Shown here piece by piece: positions 50,248 to 59,616 of a DNA stretch of 64,000 bases (position 1 is its first letter; each line of letters opens with the position of its first letter). The stretch spans positions 124,001-188,000 of the forward strand of contig CAJNDT010005995.1 of assembly GCA_905221615.1 (NCBI GenBank), read 5' to 3'. The DNA comes from Symbiodinium sp. CCMP2592 (taxonomy: Eukaryota > Sar > Dinophyceae > Suessiales > Symbiodiniaceae). Position numbers and translations under genes: made by a program. The notes under the pieces are model-generated. The model saw nothing but the letters and a program-made list of their open reading frames with translations, had not been told where the DNA came from and ran no database searches.

Positions 50248-50260
50248 AAATGGGATTTTC
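50248..50260. repeat. LINE B target-site duplication, right copy
   Basis: AAATGGGATTTTC, matching 40128-40140. The following A at 50261 completes the E2 LTR, and the E2 internal region (CACCCCCTCTTGG) starts at 50262. Confidence 0.9.
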
Positions 50261-51434
50261 ACACCCCCTCTTGGACTGATGCGGCACCTAGTGTCTTTTG
50301 AGCACACTTTACAAGCTCTAGACCTAGCTTTTCAGGATAGAACCCTGAATCTTTTAATTCCACCTGTACATGTTCATGCACTTGGTCACATTCCCGTTTA
50401 GGAAACACTTTGACCCAGCGTTTACTGTTCGTGGCAAAGTACCACCGTTTAAACACACAGTCGTACGCACAGCGGTCTACCACAATACCCTCAGACAGCC
50501 CCAATTCTGAAGCAACCTGAAGATACCGCGGGTCCTTCCAGAGGTCGTTCTGCAGAGGCCACTCTTGAGTCAACAACAAGCGTTCACTCCGAGCAACCGG
50601 TTTCAACAAACCTTCAAGAAGTTCCCAAGCACGCTGATGCAACTTCTTCTTCTCTTCCCACTTCTCTTGACTGTACTTGCGCCACCCGCGGTAACGCAAA
50701 CGACACCCAGTGGTACAGGGAGTAGAGATATGGCAGTAGATCTTCGTCTTCAAGCCACAACTCAACACAGAAAACAACTCCTTCAGAAAACACTGCGTCT
50801 GCTCAGAACAAAAGTCAAGCTTTTCAGTGACACCCACATAGGGAATCTCAAGCTTCTCACATGCCTTCTGTAAGGCACTTTCTTCCTGGCAGAACAGTTC
50901 AACGACCACAAAGGTGACCTGGTTCTTCGCCACCGCTTCACACAGTGAAACGTACTCCTCAGGAACAAAAGAACGGTTTACCGGCTCTTCTGCAGTCAGG
51001 CGTTCCAGCTCAAACTCACCCAACTCGTCTTCAAAAGAAACCAAACCGGTTACCTCGTAGAGGTTGTCCAGCTGCTCCTGAAAGACCATACTCTTGGTCA
51101 GGCCGTCGGAGGCATTATATGCTCCGGCCACAAACTCGAGGATCACTCTCCCCGACTGAACCATCTGCTGCAGGAAAGCACACCGCAACTCCAGGTGACG
51201 AACCCTTCTCAAGAGTCCCTCCATTGAAGCAATCGCCTTTGCCGACTCAGAATCGGTACAAATCCGGATCCAAAAGCTTCCGGTATCATCCTCAGGCAAT
51301 CCCTCCAAAAACGAATCTTTTTGCACCCTGCGGTTGGTCGCACGGTAGGTCTCAGATAGAGACAGAGCGGGAGCGCCTCTTGGAGCCGCGTCCATGTTGC
51401 GTTGACCCTTGGTCTGGAGGGCCATACGAACCAC
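50259..51434 (-). CDS. E2 C-terminal polyprotein: partial RNase H plus methyltransferase-like domain
   Basis: About 391 codons, nominal GTG start. Residues ~55-118 (RICTDSESAKAIAS, RHLELRCAFLQQMV, NASDGLTKSM) are the second half of a copia RNase H; the first catalytic strand is lost. Residues ~175-370 form a separate domain: VVELFCQEESALQKACEK .. YVGVTE resembles motif I of C5-cytosine methyltransferases (LF.G.G), HISTPCTTGC stands where PPC motif IV would be, and LLLTQEWPL may match motif VI. Key residues differ (no PPCQ, no ENV), so activity is doubtful. Copia elements carrying DNA methyltransferases have been reported in dinoflagellates. The TGA stop is made by the first bases of the LTR. 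Confidence 0.65.
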   Translation of the reverse strand: MVRMALQTKGQRNMDAAPRGAPALSLSETYRATNRRVQKDSFLEGLPEDDTGSFWIRICTDSESAKAIASMEGLLRRVRHLELRCAFLQQMVQSGRVILEFVAGAYNASDGLTKSMVFQEQLDNLYEVTGLVSFEDELGEFELERLTAEEPVNRSFVPEEYVSLCEAVAKNQVTFVVVELFCQEESALQKACEKLEIPYVGVTEKLDFCSEQTQCFLKELFSVLSCGLKTKIYCHISTPCTTGCRLRYRGWRKYSQEKWEEKKKLHQRAWELLEGLLKPVARSERLLLTQEWPLQNDLWKDPRYLQVASELGLSEGIVVDRCAYDCVFKRWYFATNSKRWVKVFPKRECDQVHEHVQVELKDSGFYPEKLGLELVKCAQKTLGAASVQEGV

Positions 51435-52233
51435 CGAGTACCCGTTGTGTTGGGCGGATCGGTGCCTTGCTCTTTGGATCGGTCGGCGGGGCTTGCAGCA
51501 AAAGCGATCTGTGGTATCCCAGAGGCGGCTGCGGTCCCAGCAAAAACGATCCTTGGTACCCCAACGGCGGGGGCGGCAACGGCGGCAGCGGCACTGCTGG
51601 CGCTGCTGGCGCTGGCAAGGCCGGCATAGCCTTCACAGGCACCATCTTCGGAGGCGCCACCGGCCTCACTGGCATCGCCTTCACTGGCACCAAAGCAGGA
51701 TCCACTCCAGGGGTCTCCGGTGCCGCTGGCGCGGCTCTTTTCGAAGGCTTTGGCGGCGAGGGAGAAACTTTGGCCGGCGATCTGGACGGTTTCACTTTGG
51801 GCGGCGGTGGCCCATCCTTGGGCGGCGGTGGCCCATCCTTGGGCTGCGGTGGCCCATCCGGAATCACAATAACGGCCGGCTTCAAGGTCACAGCCGGCCT
51901 GGTCGCTGTCTTTGGCTTTGGAGCCAAACGAGGCTTTCCACGTGGATCTGAGGGCGCCGGTGTCATCGGCACCTCCTCCTCGGCAGCAGCTGGTGCCACC
52001 TTTTCCACCACAGCCTCGGCCTCGGCTTCCACAACCGCTTCGGACAGCGGCCTTCTTCTTCTTCCGCTTTTTCTTCGCAGGTACAGGAACAGCTTCTTGG
52101 GCATCGACCGTGGTTTCCGCAGTCCCCACTGCCACAAGGAGGTCCACTGCACCCTGCTCCGGCTCCTGGGCCGGCCGTCCTTCGGATCTTTCGTCCAAAC
52201 GGCTTTGCACCCATTCCAGGGCACCTTCGGCAA
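51352..52233 (-). CDS. E2 proline/alanine-rich region
   Basis: An open frame with VVEAEAEAVVEKVAPAAAEE, a threefold GPPPPKD repeat (20-bp DNA repeat GGCGGCGGTGGCCCATCCTT at about 51800-51860), and many Pro-Ala-Val-Lys stretches. It appears to continue the basic protein from 53008 after a frameshift near 52040. Its distal part overlaps the RNase H frame by about 80 bp. No catalytic domain is present. Confidence 0.45.
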   Translation of the reverse strand: MPKVPWNGCKAVWTKDPKDGRPRSRSRVQWTSLWQWGLRKPRSMPKKLFLYLRRKSGRRRRPLSEAVVEAEAEAVVEKVAPAAAEEEVPMTPAPSDPRGKPRLAPKPKTATRPAVTLKPAVIVIPDGPPQPKDGPPPPKDGPPPPKVKPSRSPAKVSPSPPKPSKRAAPAAPETPGVDPALVPVKAMPVRPVAPPKMVPVKAMPALPAPAAPAVPLPPLPPPPLGYQGSFLLGPQPPLGYHRSLLLQAPPTDPKSKAPIRPTQRVLGGSYGPPDQGSTQHGRGSKRRSRSVSI

Positions 52234-53008
52234 GCGCCTTGCCCTTCGCTACAGCACGGGCGTGCTGCTTCTTTCTCACAAGCCGCTTGGCCTTCACGAC
52301 CTTCTTCTCCGTCCGCACCACCTGCATCAGCTGGCGATTGTAGCCCATCGTCACTGGACCACCATCCGCTGGCTTCCGCTCGTGCTTCCGGGCCTTCTTC
52401 TTCGAGGTGGGCGCGACATACAAATGTGGATTCGGAAAAGTAGGGTCCACAGTGTCCGCCTCGGCTTCCTCGGCTGCTGCAGCCTCCTTCAAGGCCTTCG
52501 TGGCCTTCTTTGCTGCACCACGGACCTTCTTCAAGGCCTTCGTGGCTTCCTTTGTCGCACGAGATGCCCGCTTCTTCTTGCGCTTGGGCACTTTCTCGAC
52601 GGATTTCTCTGCAGCATCCGGGGCCTCGGCAACGTCCGTGGCCACACCAGACTCGGGGCGCCATTTGCCCCAGCCTTCTTCCTCCTCTTCTTCCTCCAGC
52701 TTTGACGGCAGCGGCGATTTCTGCTGTGGCGATTTTGGCTGTGAAGGCACGGCCATTTTGTGCCACTCGCGAGAAATTTTGGTGAGCTCGTCGTGCTCCT
52801 CCATCATTTGCCGCTCGCTCTCTTCTCGAGCCGTGCTTTCTATCACCGCTGCGACCGTCACCACATCGGATCGTCGGGCAGACGCAGCAGACTTCATGGC
52901 GGTTAGGTCCGCCACCCTCTGCGACATAATAGCCGCCTGCGACGACCTTTGTTCCTCGTCCGTCGAGGATACCTGGGGCTCTGGCTGCTTCTTTCGTCGA
53001 CGCCCCAT
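52000..53008 (-). CDS. E2 middle ORF: lysine-rich coiled-coil protein replacing integrase/RT
   Basis: Starts at ATG 53008 (MGRRRKKQPEPQVSSTDEEQ) and runs in a frame different from gag. It includes RQMMEEHDELTKISREWHKM, poly-Glu, and KALKKVRGAAKKATKALKEA helices, with many basic runs. The frame stays open further (to 51209), but after about 52040 the composition turns Gly/Arg/Cys-rich and the better reading shifts to the proline-rich frame. No integrase or RT motif is present. It shares a 27-bp identity (52247-52273) with the gag region (54297-54323), both coding KKQHARAVA. It could be a captured gene piece or a product of template switching. Confidence 0.5.
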
Positions 53009-53039
53009 CGCACACCACGAGGAGCGTGAAAAACAGAAG

Positions 53040-53310
53040 CTTGAGCACCAAACTACGATGCACGACCCTTGCACACCCTTGCAGTCTCCACTGGAAACCA
53101 CCTTGCACAGAACTCGCGACACTCACTGCACTACCTCGCAGCCTCCGCAGGGAACCGCCTTGCAAATCCTGACAAAACCCTGGTCCTGAAACCTTGCACG
53201 CACACTCCCTCACGACACGCACTGCACTACCTTGCAGCCTCCGCAGGGAACCGCCTCGCAAATCCTGAAGAAACCCTAACCCTGAAACCTCGCAAGCACA
53301 CTCACTCACT
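53040..53310. repeat. Imperfect ~100-bp tandem repeat within E2
   Basis: Two good copies and one worn copy of CACTGCACTACCTYGCAGCC, then TCCGCAGGGAACCGCC, then TTGCAAATCCTGA. In the gag frame it codes a Cys/Gly/Arg-rich stretch with a hydrophobic segment. It lies just before the start of the middle ORF. Confidence 0.7.
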
Positions 53311-53369
53311 AAGGTCCACAGGGAGCACAGCACGCCAACGCAAGCCATGCACCACAAGCTCACAACACT

Positions 53370-55865
53370 TATCATCATCGACCCAGCGGTCCACGACGGC
53401 TGAGCCTCAGAATCTTTCTTGCCACTTCTGCTACCACAGCCAAAGCGGTCAAGCTCACAGCGTTCAAGAGACTCCAGAGCAGCACCCTCACAGACCGAAA
53501 CGGCACTACCACCGTGCGTCCTCAAGCTCCTCAGCAGAAACTTAAAAGGCGTGTACTCTAGGCTCTTCACAGACTCCAAAGACCTTTGCTCCTGAGCTTT
53601 CTGGGCTTTCTGGGCTTTCGTGGCTTTCGGGGGTTTCGCGGTTTCAGGCTTTTCCGTGGCTTTCGGGGGTTTCGTGGTTTCAGGCTTTTCCGTTGCTTTC
53701 GGGGACGACGAGGGCTTCAAAGCATCAACCTCCATCTTATCCCCAGAATCCTTCAAAGCAGCAACCGCGTACCAAGCGCGATCCTTGACAGTCAACCGAA
53801 TGCGTTTCTTGTTCTTCTTGTTGAAAATATGAGGTGTGTTGGTGAGCATGGTGTGCCATCCTCTCTGCCAAGCCACAAACGGTGACAAGACATTGAAATC
53901 TAGGTTCGTGATCAAGCAATGCTCTAGCACCACCACAAGCTTCCCAAAACGAACGCGAACGTCACACACCTTCAACACTTCAATCATGTCGTTGGAGGCA
54001 TTCGACAGCGTGGGCTTAAAATCATAAGTGCGAAGGACTTCATACTTCTCGAAGCAGGAGACCGACATGCAATGAGAAGTAGCACCGCTATCCACTAGCC
54101 AGTAGCTATCTTGCGACTCAATGCCAACTAAGCACACTCTGTGCTCAACGGTCACTCGGTGCGCCGCAGCAGGCACCTCAGGTGTCGAAGGAGTCGTCCT
54201 CAAGACGCCACCGCGGGCATCAACCGGAATCAACTCGCCAGAAGCGCGAAGGGCCATCACAGTCTCTCCCTCCGGCTCCTCTTCTGCTTCGCCATCCGCT
54301 ACAGCACGGGCGTGCTGCTTCTTGGTCTTCTTGTCCTTGCCCTTATCCTTGCCATGCTTGCCTTTGCCTTTCTCTTTGCCCTTTCCTTTGTCTTTGTCGC
54401 CCTGGCCTTTGCCCTTGGGCTTGTTGCTCTTGTCGCCTTTGCCCTGCTTCTTCTCATCTGCGATCCTCTGGCGGCACTCTTCTTGATAGTGCCCTTTCTT
54501 CTCGCAGTACCAGCAGACAATCTGGGACTTGTCCTTGGCACCGCCGGCTTTTCCTCCTTTCGCGCCTTTGCCGTCTTTCCCGCCTTTGTCTCCTTTGAGG
54601 CCACGCAAACCACCACTTGGCAGCTCCACCATGCGCAGCTGCTCCTCGTAAAAACGAAGACTCTCCGCCATCTCGGTCCAACTGCCAGTCTTGCCATGCA
54701 GCACCAAGTACTCTCTCGCTTGCACTGACACAGCTTGCAGCAAAATGGCCGATCTGTCGGCGGCGTTCAAGCAGAGGTCGGGAAAACGCACCAGCTTTTT
54801 ATCTCCCTTGGAGATTTCGTCCTCGAGGAAACGCACAACTTCCAGAGGGCGCTTCAGCGCTGCAGTCTTTGTGTGGAGCTTTAGCATTTCGTCTCTGATA
54901 TACACCGCCTCCATGCGGCTGTTCACAGAGTACTGCCGGTAAAGCTCTCTCACACCCTCATATCCTGCAGCTGCATTGCTCTGGCGTGTCGAAACACTCC
55001 GGAGGATCTCCAATCCTCTGTCCCACTTTGCCAAAGCTTGCTGCAACAGGTAAAAAAGACGTGCACTTCTTCCCGCAGTGTCACTGGGCAAAGTAACCTG
55101 CTGGATCTCACCAGCAACAAACAAGCACTGCCTTAGCTCGCCAACAAAGGCGTCATCGGTCAATGCTAGCCAGCTGGACAGCACTTCCAGAAAGCGGTGG
55201 AACTCCTCAAGCTCGCGGATCCGGCCTTGCTTCATCTCACCAGCATTGATGAGAGGCAGGGGTGGCAGATACTTCTCTGCACGACCACCAAAACTCGAAA
55301 AGCTTCCAGAACTCGCAGCAGGCCCACTCGGAGGGGCAACAAGCGACCCAGTAGGCGCCGTCGGCGCTGCTCCAGAACTGCTAGCAGCCACTGCAGCTGC
55401 AAAGGGGTCCGAAGACACCTTTCGCCGATCCTCGTCGGCTTTCCGTCTGGCTTCTTCCTCGTCCAAACGGCGGTTCAAGAGGGTCAACTGAGCACTCTGA
55501 GCTTGCATCAGAAAGTTCATCTGATTCTGCTGTTGCTGTAAAGCCGTGTTCTGGTTGTTCAGCATCTGCAACATCAACTGCTGCAGTTGTTCACCTCCCA
55601 ACGCAGGGTTCGGAGGAACCGGACACTGAGCAGGAGCTGCCGGCGCTACAGCCGGACCACTAACACCTTCTGGCACTGTTGCAGAACCACTCGCAGGTGC
55701 AGCCGCTGCTGCTTGCTGAGCTGTCGGCGACCCAACAGGACTGTTCACCGGTCCTACAGGTCCCACGGGTCCTGGTCCAAACAGGTCGAAGTCCATGCCT
55801 TCCTCAGGCACAGGGACGTTCTGAGCAGGAGTCTCACTACTCCCACCTGGCAAGGGCGAGGCCAT
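53370..55865 (-). CDS. E2 gag-protease polyprotein
   Basis: ATG start at 55865 (MASPLPGGSSETPAQ). The N-terminus is Pro/Ala-rich, then a Gln-rich coiled coil (residues ~95-150). A capsid-like helical region (~205-420) includes FHRFLEVLSSWLALTDD. A CCHC knuckle, CWYCEKKGHYQEEC, is near residue 450, followed by a Lys/Gly-rich spacer. The protease site is YWLVDSGATSHCMS near 590. The frame remains open to 51963 (1,300 codons), but beyond about 53370 it is repeat-derived and then shadows the middle ORF, so I place the likely end earlier; the exact end is uncertain. Gag packages the RNA; the protease cuts the polyprotein. Confidence 0.8.
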
Positions 55866-55889
55866 GGCGCTGTAAAGCTCCTTCTAAGT

Positions 55890-55909
55890 CCTCAGGAGCT
55901 CCGCTACCA
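55890..55909 (-). promoter_or_regulatory. E2 primer-binding site
   Basis: On the coding strand TGGTAGCGGAGCTCCTGAGG abuts the 5' LTR. The first 13 nt equal the E1 primer site, so both elements probably use the same tRNA. Confidence 0.75.
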
Positions 55910-56142
55910 TGTGAAAAACAGAGCGCGCAGCACTCGGTCTTTTTCTTGAGCCAAAGCGGAGTCGCGTCGGGCTCTGACTGACAGTGAAACACCTTGCAGC
56001 TGTCTGTCTCCAAGCAAAACACTTCAAGCACTAACGAAACGAGACGAAACGAACGTGCAGTCACTTCCTAACTCAAAAGCACTCCTCACAGCTTCAGGCA
56101 TGCCGAAAACATCAGGACATCCAAGGTCAAATGGGATTTTCA
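55910..56142 (-). repeat. E2 5' LTR
   Basis: 233 bp from TGTGAAAAACAG to GGGATTTTCA. It shows the uninterrupted sequence that LINE B hit in the other LTR. The 11-nt spliced-leader-like word is at 55945-55955. Confidence 0.9.
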
Positions 56143-56985
56143 CCGTTTTTTTCATCACGCCAGATGCCCTGAGCATCCGAGTGGGGTGTCCGAGGTCACT
56201 GTAGACATCGACTGAACCAGAATTCTTGTGCATGTAGAATCCCCATTTAAACCGGCAAAGCATGTCAAGCGTCCACAACCAACTCGACGCCTATGCATGC
56301 TGGGCTTTGTCGCGCAGTGCTATGCTTGGTGGGTCGCTTGTGGTTCGTCCCCAAAACTCCAACACTGCTAAAGGGGTTGGGTTTTTTTGGTGAGTTGAGA
56401 GTTGATGTATCGGCTGTTATGGTTTGGGGGCTGGGATTGATGAGAAAAATGAATTGGTCTCTACTAGCTAGTTCAGGAAGGATTCGAATGTTCACGGCGT
56501 TGAAGCTAACCCAGCAGTTAGCCTTCCTGAATTGACAAGAAACTGACAGGGATTTAGCACGTTAGAAAGGAACTCAAAAAAGTCGGCAGTCGTGATTGGC
56601 ACTCATCAGCAGTTTGGACCTGACTTCAAACTGCTGAAAGCTGGAGAACTTCATCTTCAGTCAGCGTAAGACATTCCCACTGAACGTGTCGTAACACTTT
56701 GGTCCACATATTCTAGAGGATGTCTCAATTAGTGGGTGGAATGTATCGATCACCTGGTACCGCTCCCACTGGTGTCGGATGCATCGTTTTGACATCTGTA
56801 TCCATCGCAACACAGGCTCGAATGGGGTCAACCACGTCATGGTGTCTATAATGTTCAGGAAGACCTTGTGTGTGCATCATTCGTCTGATCCTTGTGTTCG
56901 GGGTGAGATTTTTGCAGTGCCTTCAAGTTCGTGAAACGTAAACCAAATTCTGCACCTAGATTCTGCGCTTCACGCTTTCGTGTTA
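56143..56985. other. Region without a supported gene
   Basis: Flank of E2, then unique sequence leading to the NTPase-like gene. Small frames on both strands have no features. No spliced leader or clear acceptor was found before the gene. Confidence 0.4.
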
Positions 56986-56989
56986 TGTT

Positions 56990-59616
56990 ACCCAGCATGG
57001 CTGCGAGCGATGGGCCACCAACCAAGATCTGCAAAAGAGACTGGGAGGATCTTATTCTGGCCAGAGGGAGTTATGAAAACACCTTACCAGACGATGCAAT
57101 GCCGTTTGTGAACAGAACGACAGAGCTATTTGCAATCATCGAAGAGAACATCAAAGCAATCAAGCAACTGAGCATCTCAACCGATTTCACGGACTATCGG
57201 AAGATGAAGGTGTGCTTTGCTGCACAGATGTTTGGCGCTGGCAAGACAATGTTGGGCCGCAACCTTGTTCCCCAGCAAAATCTTGCTAAATCTGATTTGC
57301 AGGCCCACCTGAAAGACTTCTTGGATAAAGAGAAGGCTAAGGGGGAAGATGGAAGAAAATTTGCTGCTTTCTTCAGCCGAGAAGTGGAAACTCTCAGGCA
57401 AGCAGAACGGCTTTATGTGGACCTCAGAGGTATATCAGATGTGGCCGATGTATCGTCTATAGTGGCCGAGTTGCGAACACGGACATGCCCCAGCAAACCG
57501 ATGTTGCTGAAGGAATTGCGCAGGTGCTCATGGAGGCGGCGAAAATCACTCAGAAACCATTCTTTGTGCACTTTGATGAAATCGGGGGTCTCCAGACCCG
57601 GGATCTCCGGAAGCTACGTGATGGAGTGATTCGCACGTGGGCAAGGATGAACCCAGGAAGCTGTTAAGGGCAAGGTTATGCCCCCGAATTTATTTCTATT
57701 TTTCTGGCAAAAGCGTGCCGCTGTTGGAAATGGGCAATCCCCATTCTCCCGGACAAGCTCCATGAGCAACACATTGGTGTCATCAGAAAAGAACTGCTGA
57801 GTGAAGTTGAGTGCTGCGCAGACATTGATGGCAGATTATGCCAATGGACTGGTGGTGCTCCGCGGCTGCTGCTGTACACTCTTCGTTATTTGTACTCCTG
57901 GAAGCCAAACTTGAGCACTCCACGCGCTGTTGATGTGGCCATGAGCGATGCCTATTCTTGCTTCAAGGGCATTGACATGGTCGCCAGAGACATTTTCATC
58001 ACAGGAGTTGAAAACAGCCCAGAGGCCACTGCCTTGAAAGATGCTTGGCTCCAGCTCCTGGTGCTTGCGCAGCTCAAGGTGCCCATCCAATTGAACACAG
58101 AGATTGCAACTCGAACAATGCAGTTCTCTGTCGAAAAGCTATTGTCTGTCTTGAGTGTCTATATCACAAGAGGACCAGGCGCATTAGAAAATGCGGCTGA
58201 AGTGAAGGATGTCAGCTTCTATATAGACATCATGGACTTCATCAAAGTCTTTGTAATGGAGACATATGAACAGAATTTCCGGACACCGCTTTTTTTTTGG
58301 TGACTCTGCCGGGGCTGGGCTCAGTGCTGATGATGTGCTTGAGGGTGGAGCATCGCATCATTGTCCAAGCCTGCCTGGCTGACAAGACGACATGGAAAGC
58401 GCTCCTGTCTCCGCTGCTTGACAAATCCAAGCATGCAGGTAAAGGCGTCCAGTTGGACAAACATGCTCCAATCAAGTGGATGCCAGCAGCAACGGCAGCA
58501 TGCAAGGTAAATGTCACCAACGAAGACACCGAGGAGCAGGTTTTGCAGAGATCGACTATTCCCCCACAAAGCCTCACCAAGGTTGTGAACGACAAGTTGA
58601 GGTCGAACCGAATTTACCGACCTCGACCAAAATCCAAGTCAGCCGACACCATCATCAAGCAAGAAGACTTTGTGCTCGAGATACAAGACAAGAGCGGGCT
58701 AGCAGCTCCCTTGGAGTGGGCTGCAGTCTGCACAGAGGCGCAAAGCTTAGGTGGAACGTGTTTGTCACCGTTGAGATGTGCTGACTGTAGGTCTGCCCAG
58801 CAAATGCAGCAAAACATCCAAAGCAGCGCAGGATTAGGAGAGCGTAGTAGCTTGGCGTGAAGTCTTGGCTTAGCGTGCAGACGTGCAGCAGTGTGGTAAC
58901 AGGAATCATTCCTTATGTTTGCAACTTGGCAGGTGGAGAAGTCCATCAAGGACACCGAAGTCTCCTTGCTGTTCATCGCGCTGGCTCTTGGCCCGGAGCT
59001 GTCTGGCTGTGTTGGGTCTGGATCGCTATGCCTAGCTGCTGGCACCTACTGCATCTCAACGAAAGGGTTCTTGCTGTTCCGGCCAAGAGAAGCTACACAA
59101 TGGACATTTCAATGTTCGCAGGGTATTTGGAAACCATTCGATGACAATCAGACTGGAGAAGGCAAGAAATGCTTGCAAGTCAGACCTTCCTTGGAGGTCA
59201 TCATTGCTAGTGCCGAGGCCGTTGAAGGATTTCTCGGATCTGATGATTTCAACAGTGTGAGGAGATTGGCTTGCGGCAAGGAGAGGTCACAGAAGATCTC
59301 CATCCCTTTCATCTCGCGCTTCTTTGGCTTCAGCACCATCAAGGTGGATATTGCCGCGGAAGGCAAGCTTTCAAAGGCTTTCTGTTTCTTGTCATGTGTT
59401 CTCACTGATGGTGAGTTGACAGACGCACTGAGACTACTTTGTCCTTATTCTCTTCTTTGGTGTGTGACAATGAAGTTCCAACAACCTGTTCAACAACCAG
59501 TTTTCGAACTTTCAAAAACCTCCAGGTTTCTCCTTGGAACTAAACAGCTTTGGCGCTCCCCTGAGGCCAAACAGCAAGCAGTTCTGGATCAGGCACATCG
59601 GTTGAAAGGGTTTTGA
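56990..59616 (+). pseudogene. Crinkler/RHS-type P-loop NTPase gene, frameshifted
   Basis: The first frame has VNRTTELFAIIEENIKAIKQ, then CFAAQMFGAGKTMLGRN, a Walker A P-loop. After a shift near 57480 comes PFFVHFDEIGGLQTRDLRKL (Walker B-like). FYFSGKSVPLLEMGNPHSPG (57690-57770) is in a third frame, and HIGVIRKELLSEVECCADID onward (to about 58300) in another. 58330-58720 (ending DFVLEIQDKSGLAAPLEW) and 58930-59616 (VEKSIKDTEVSLLFIALALG) look like later exons, the latter after a possible intron. The order (P-loop, DEIG, SGKS..E.G) is what I associate with Crinkler and retrotransposon-hot-spot NTPases; the family call is from memory and moderate. At least three frame breaks make it a probable pseudogene. 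Confidence 0.5.

Larger units (their letters stand above)
39909..56142 (-). mobile_element. E2, non-autonomous copia-type LTR element interrupted by LINE B
   Basis: The 5' LTR is 55910-56142; the 3' LTR is 39909-40140 plus its last base at 50261. Without the LINE the element is about 6.1 kb. The coding strand is minus. It has gag with a CCHC knuckle, a DSGA protease, a basic/proline-rich region where integrase and RT should be, then the end of an RNase H and a further domain. The primer site is at 55890-55909, and the purine tract AAGAGGGGG directly precedes the 3' LTR on the coding strand. The LTRs show no difference by eye. No 5-bp target duplication was found (TTTTT on the left, CCGTT on the right). 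Confidence 0.85.

Noticed and set aside
51963..53000. Distal 350 codons of the 1,300-codon gag frame as real protein
   Set aside because: This stretch overlaps a better ATG-started frame, and its Gly/Arg/Cys-rich composition is that of a shadow frame.
39904..56147. Target-site duplication for E2
   Set aside because: The 5 bp outside the two LTRs (TTTTT and CCGTT) do not match, so no duplication is claimed; recombination between elements or later change is possible.
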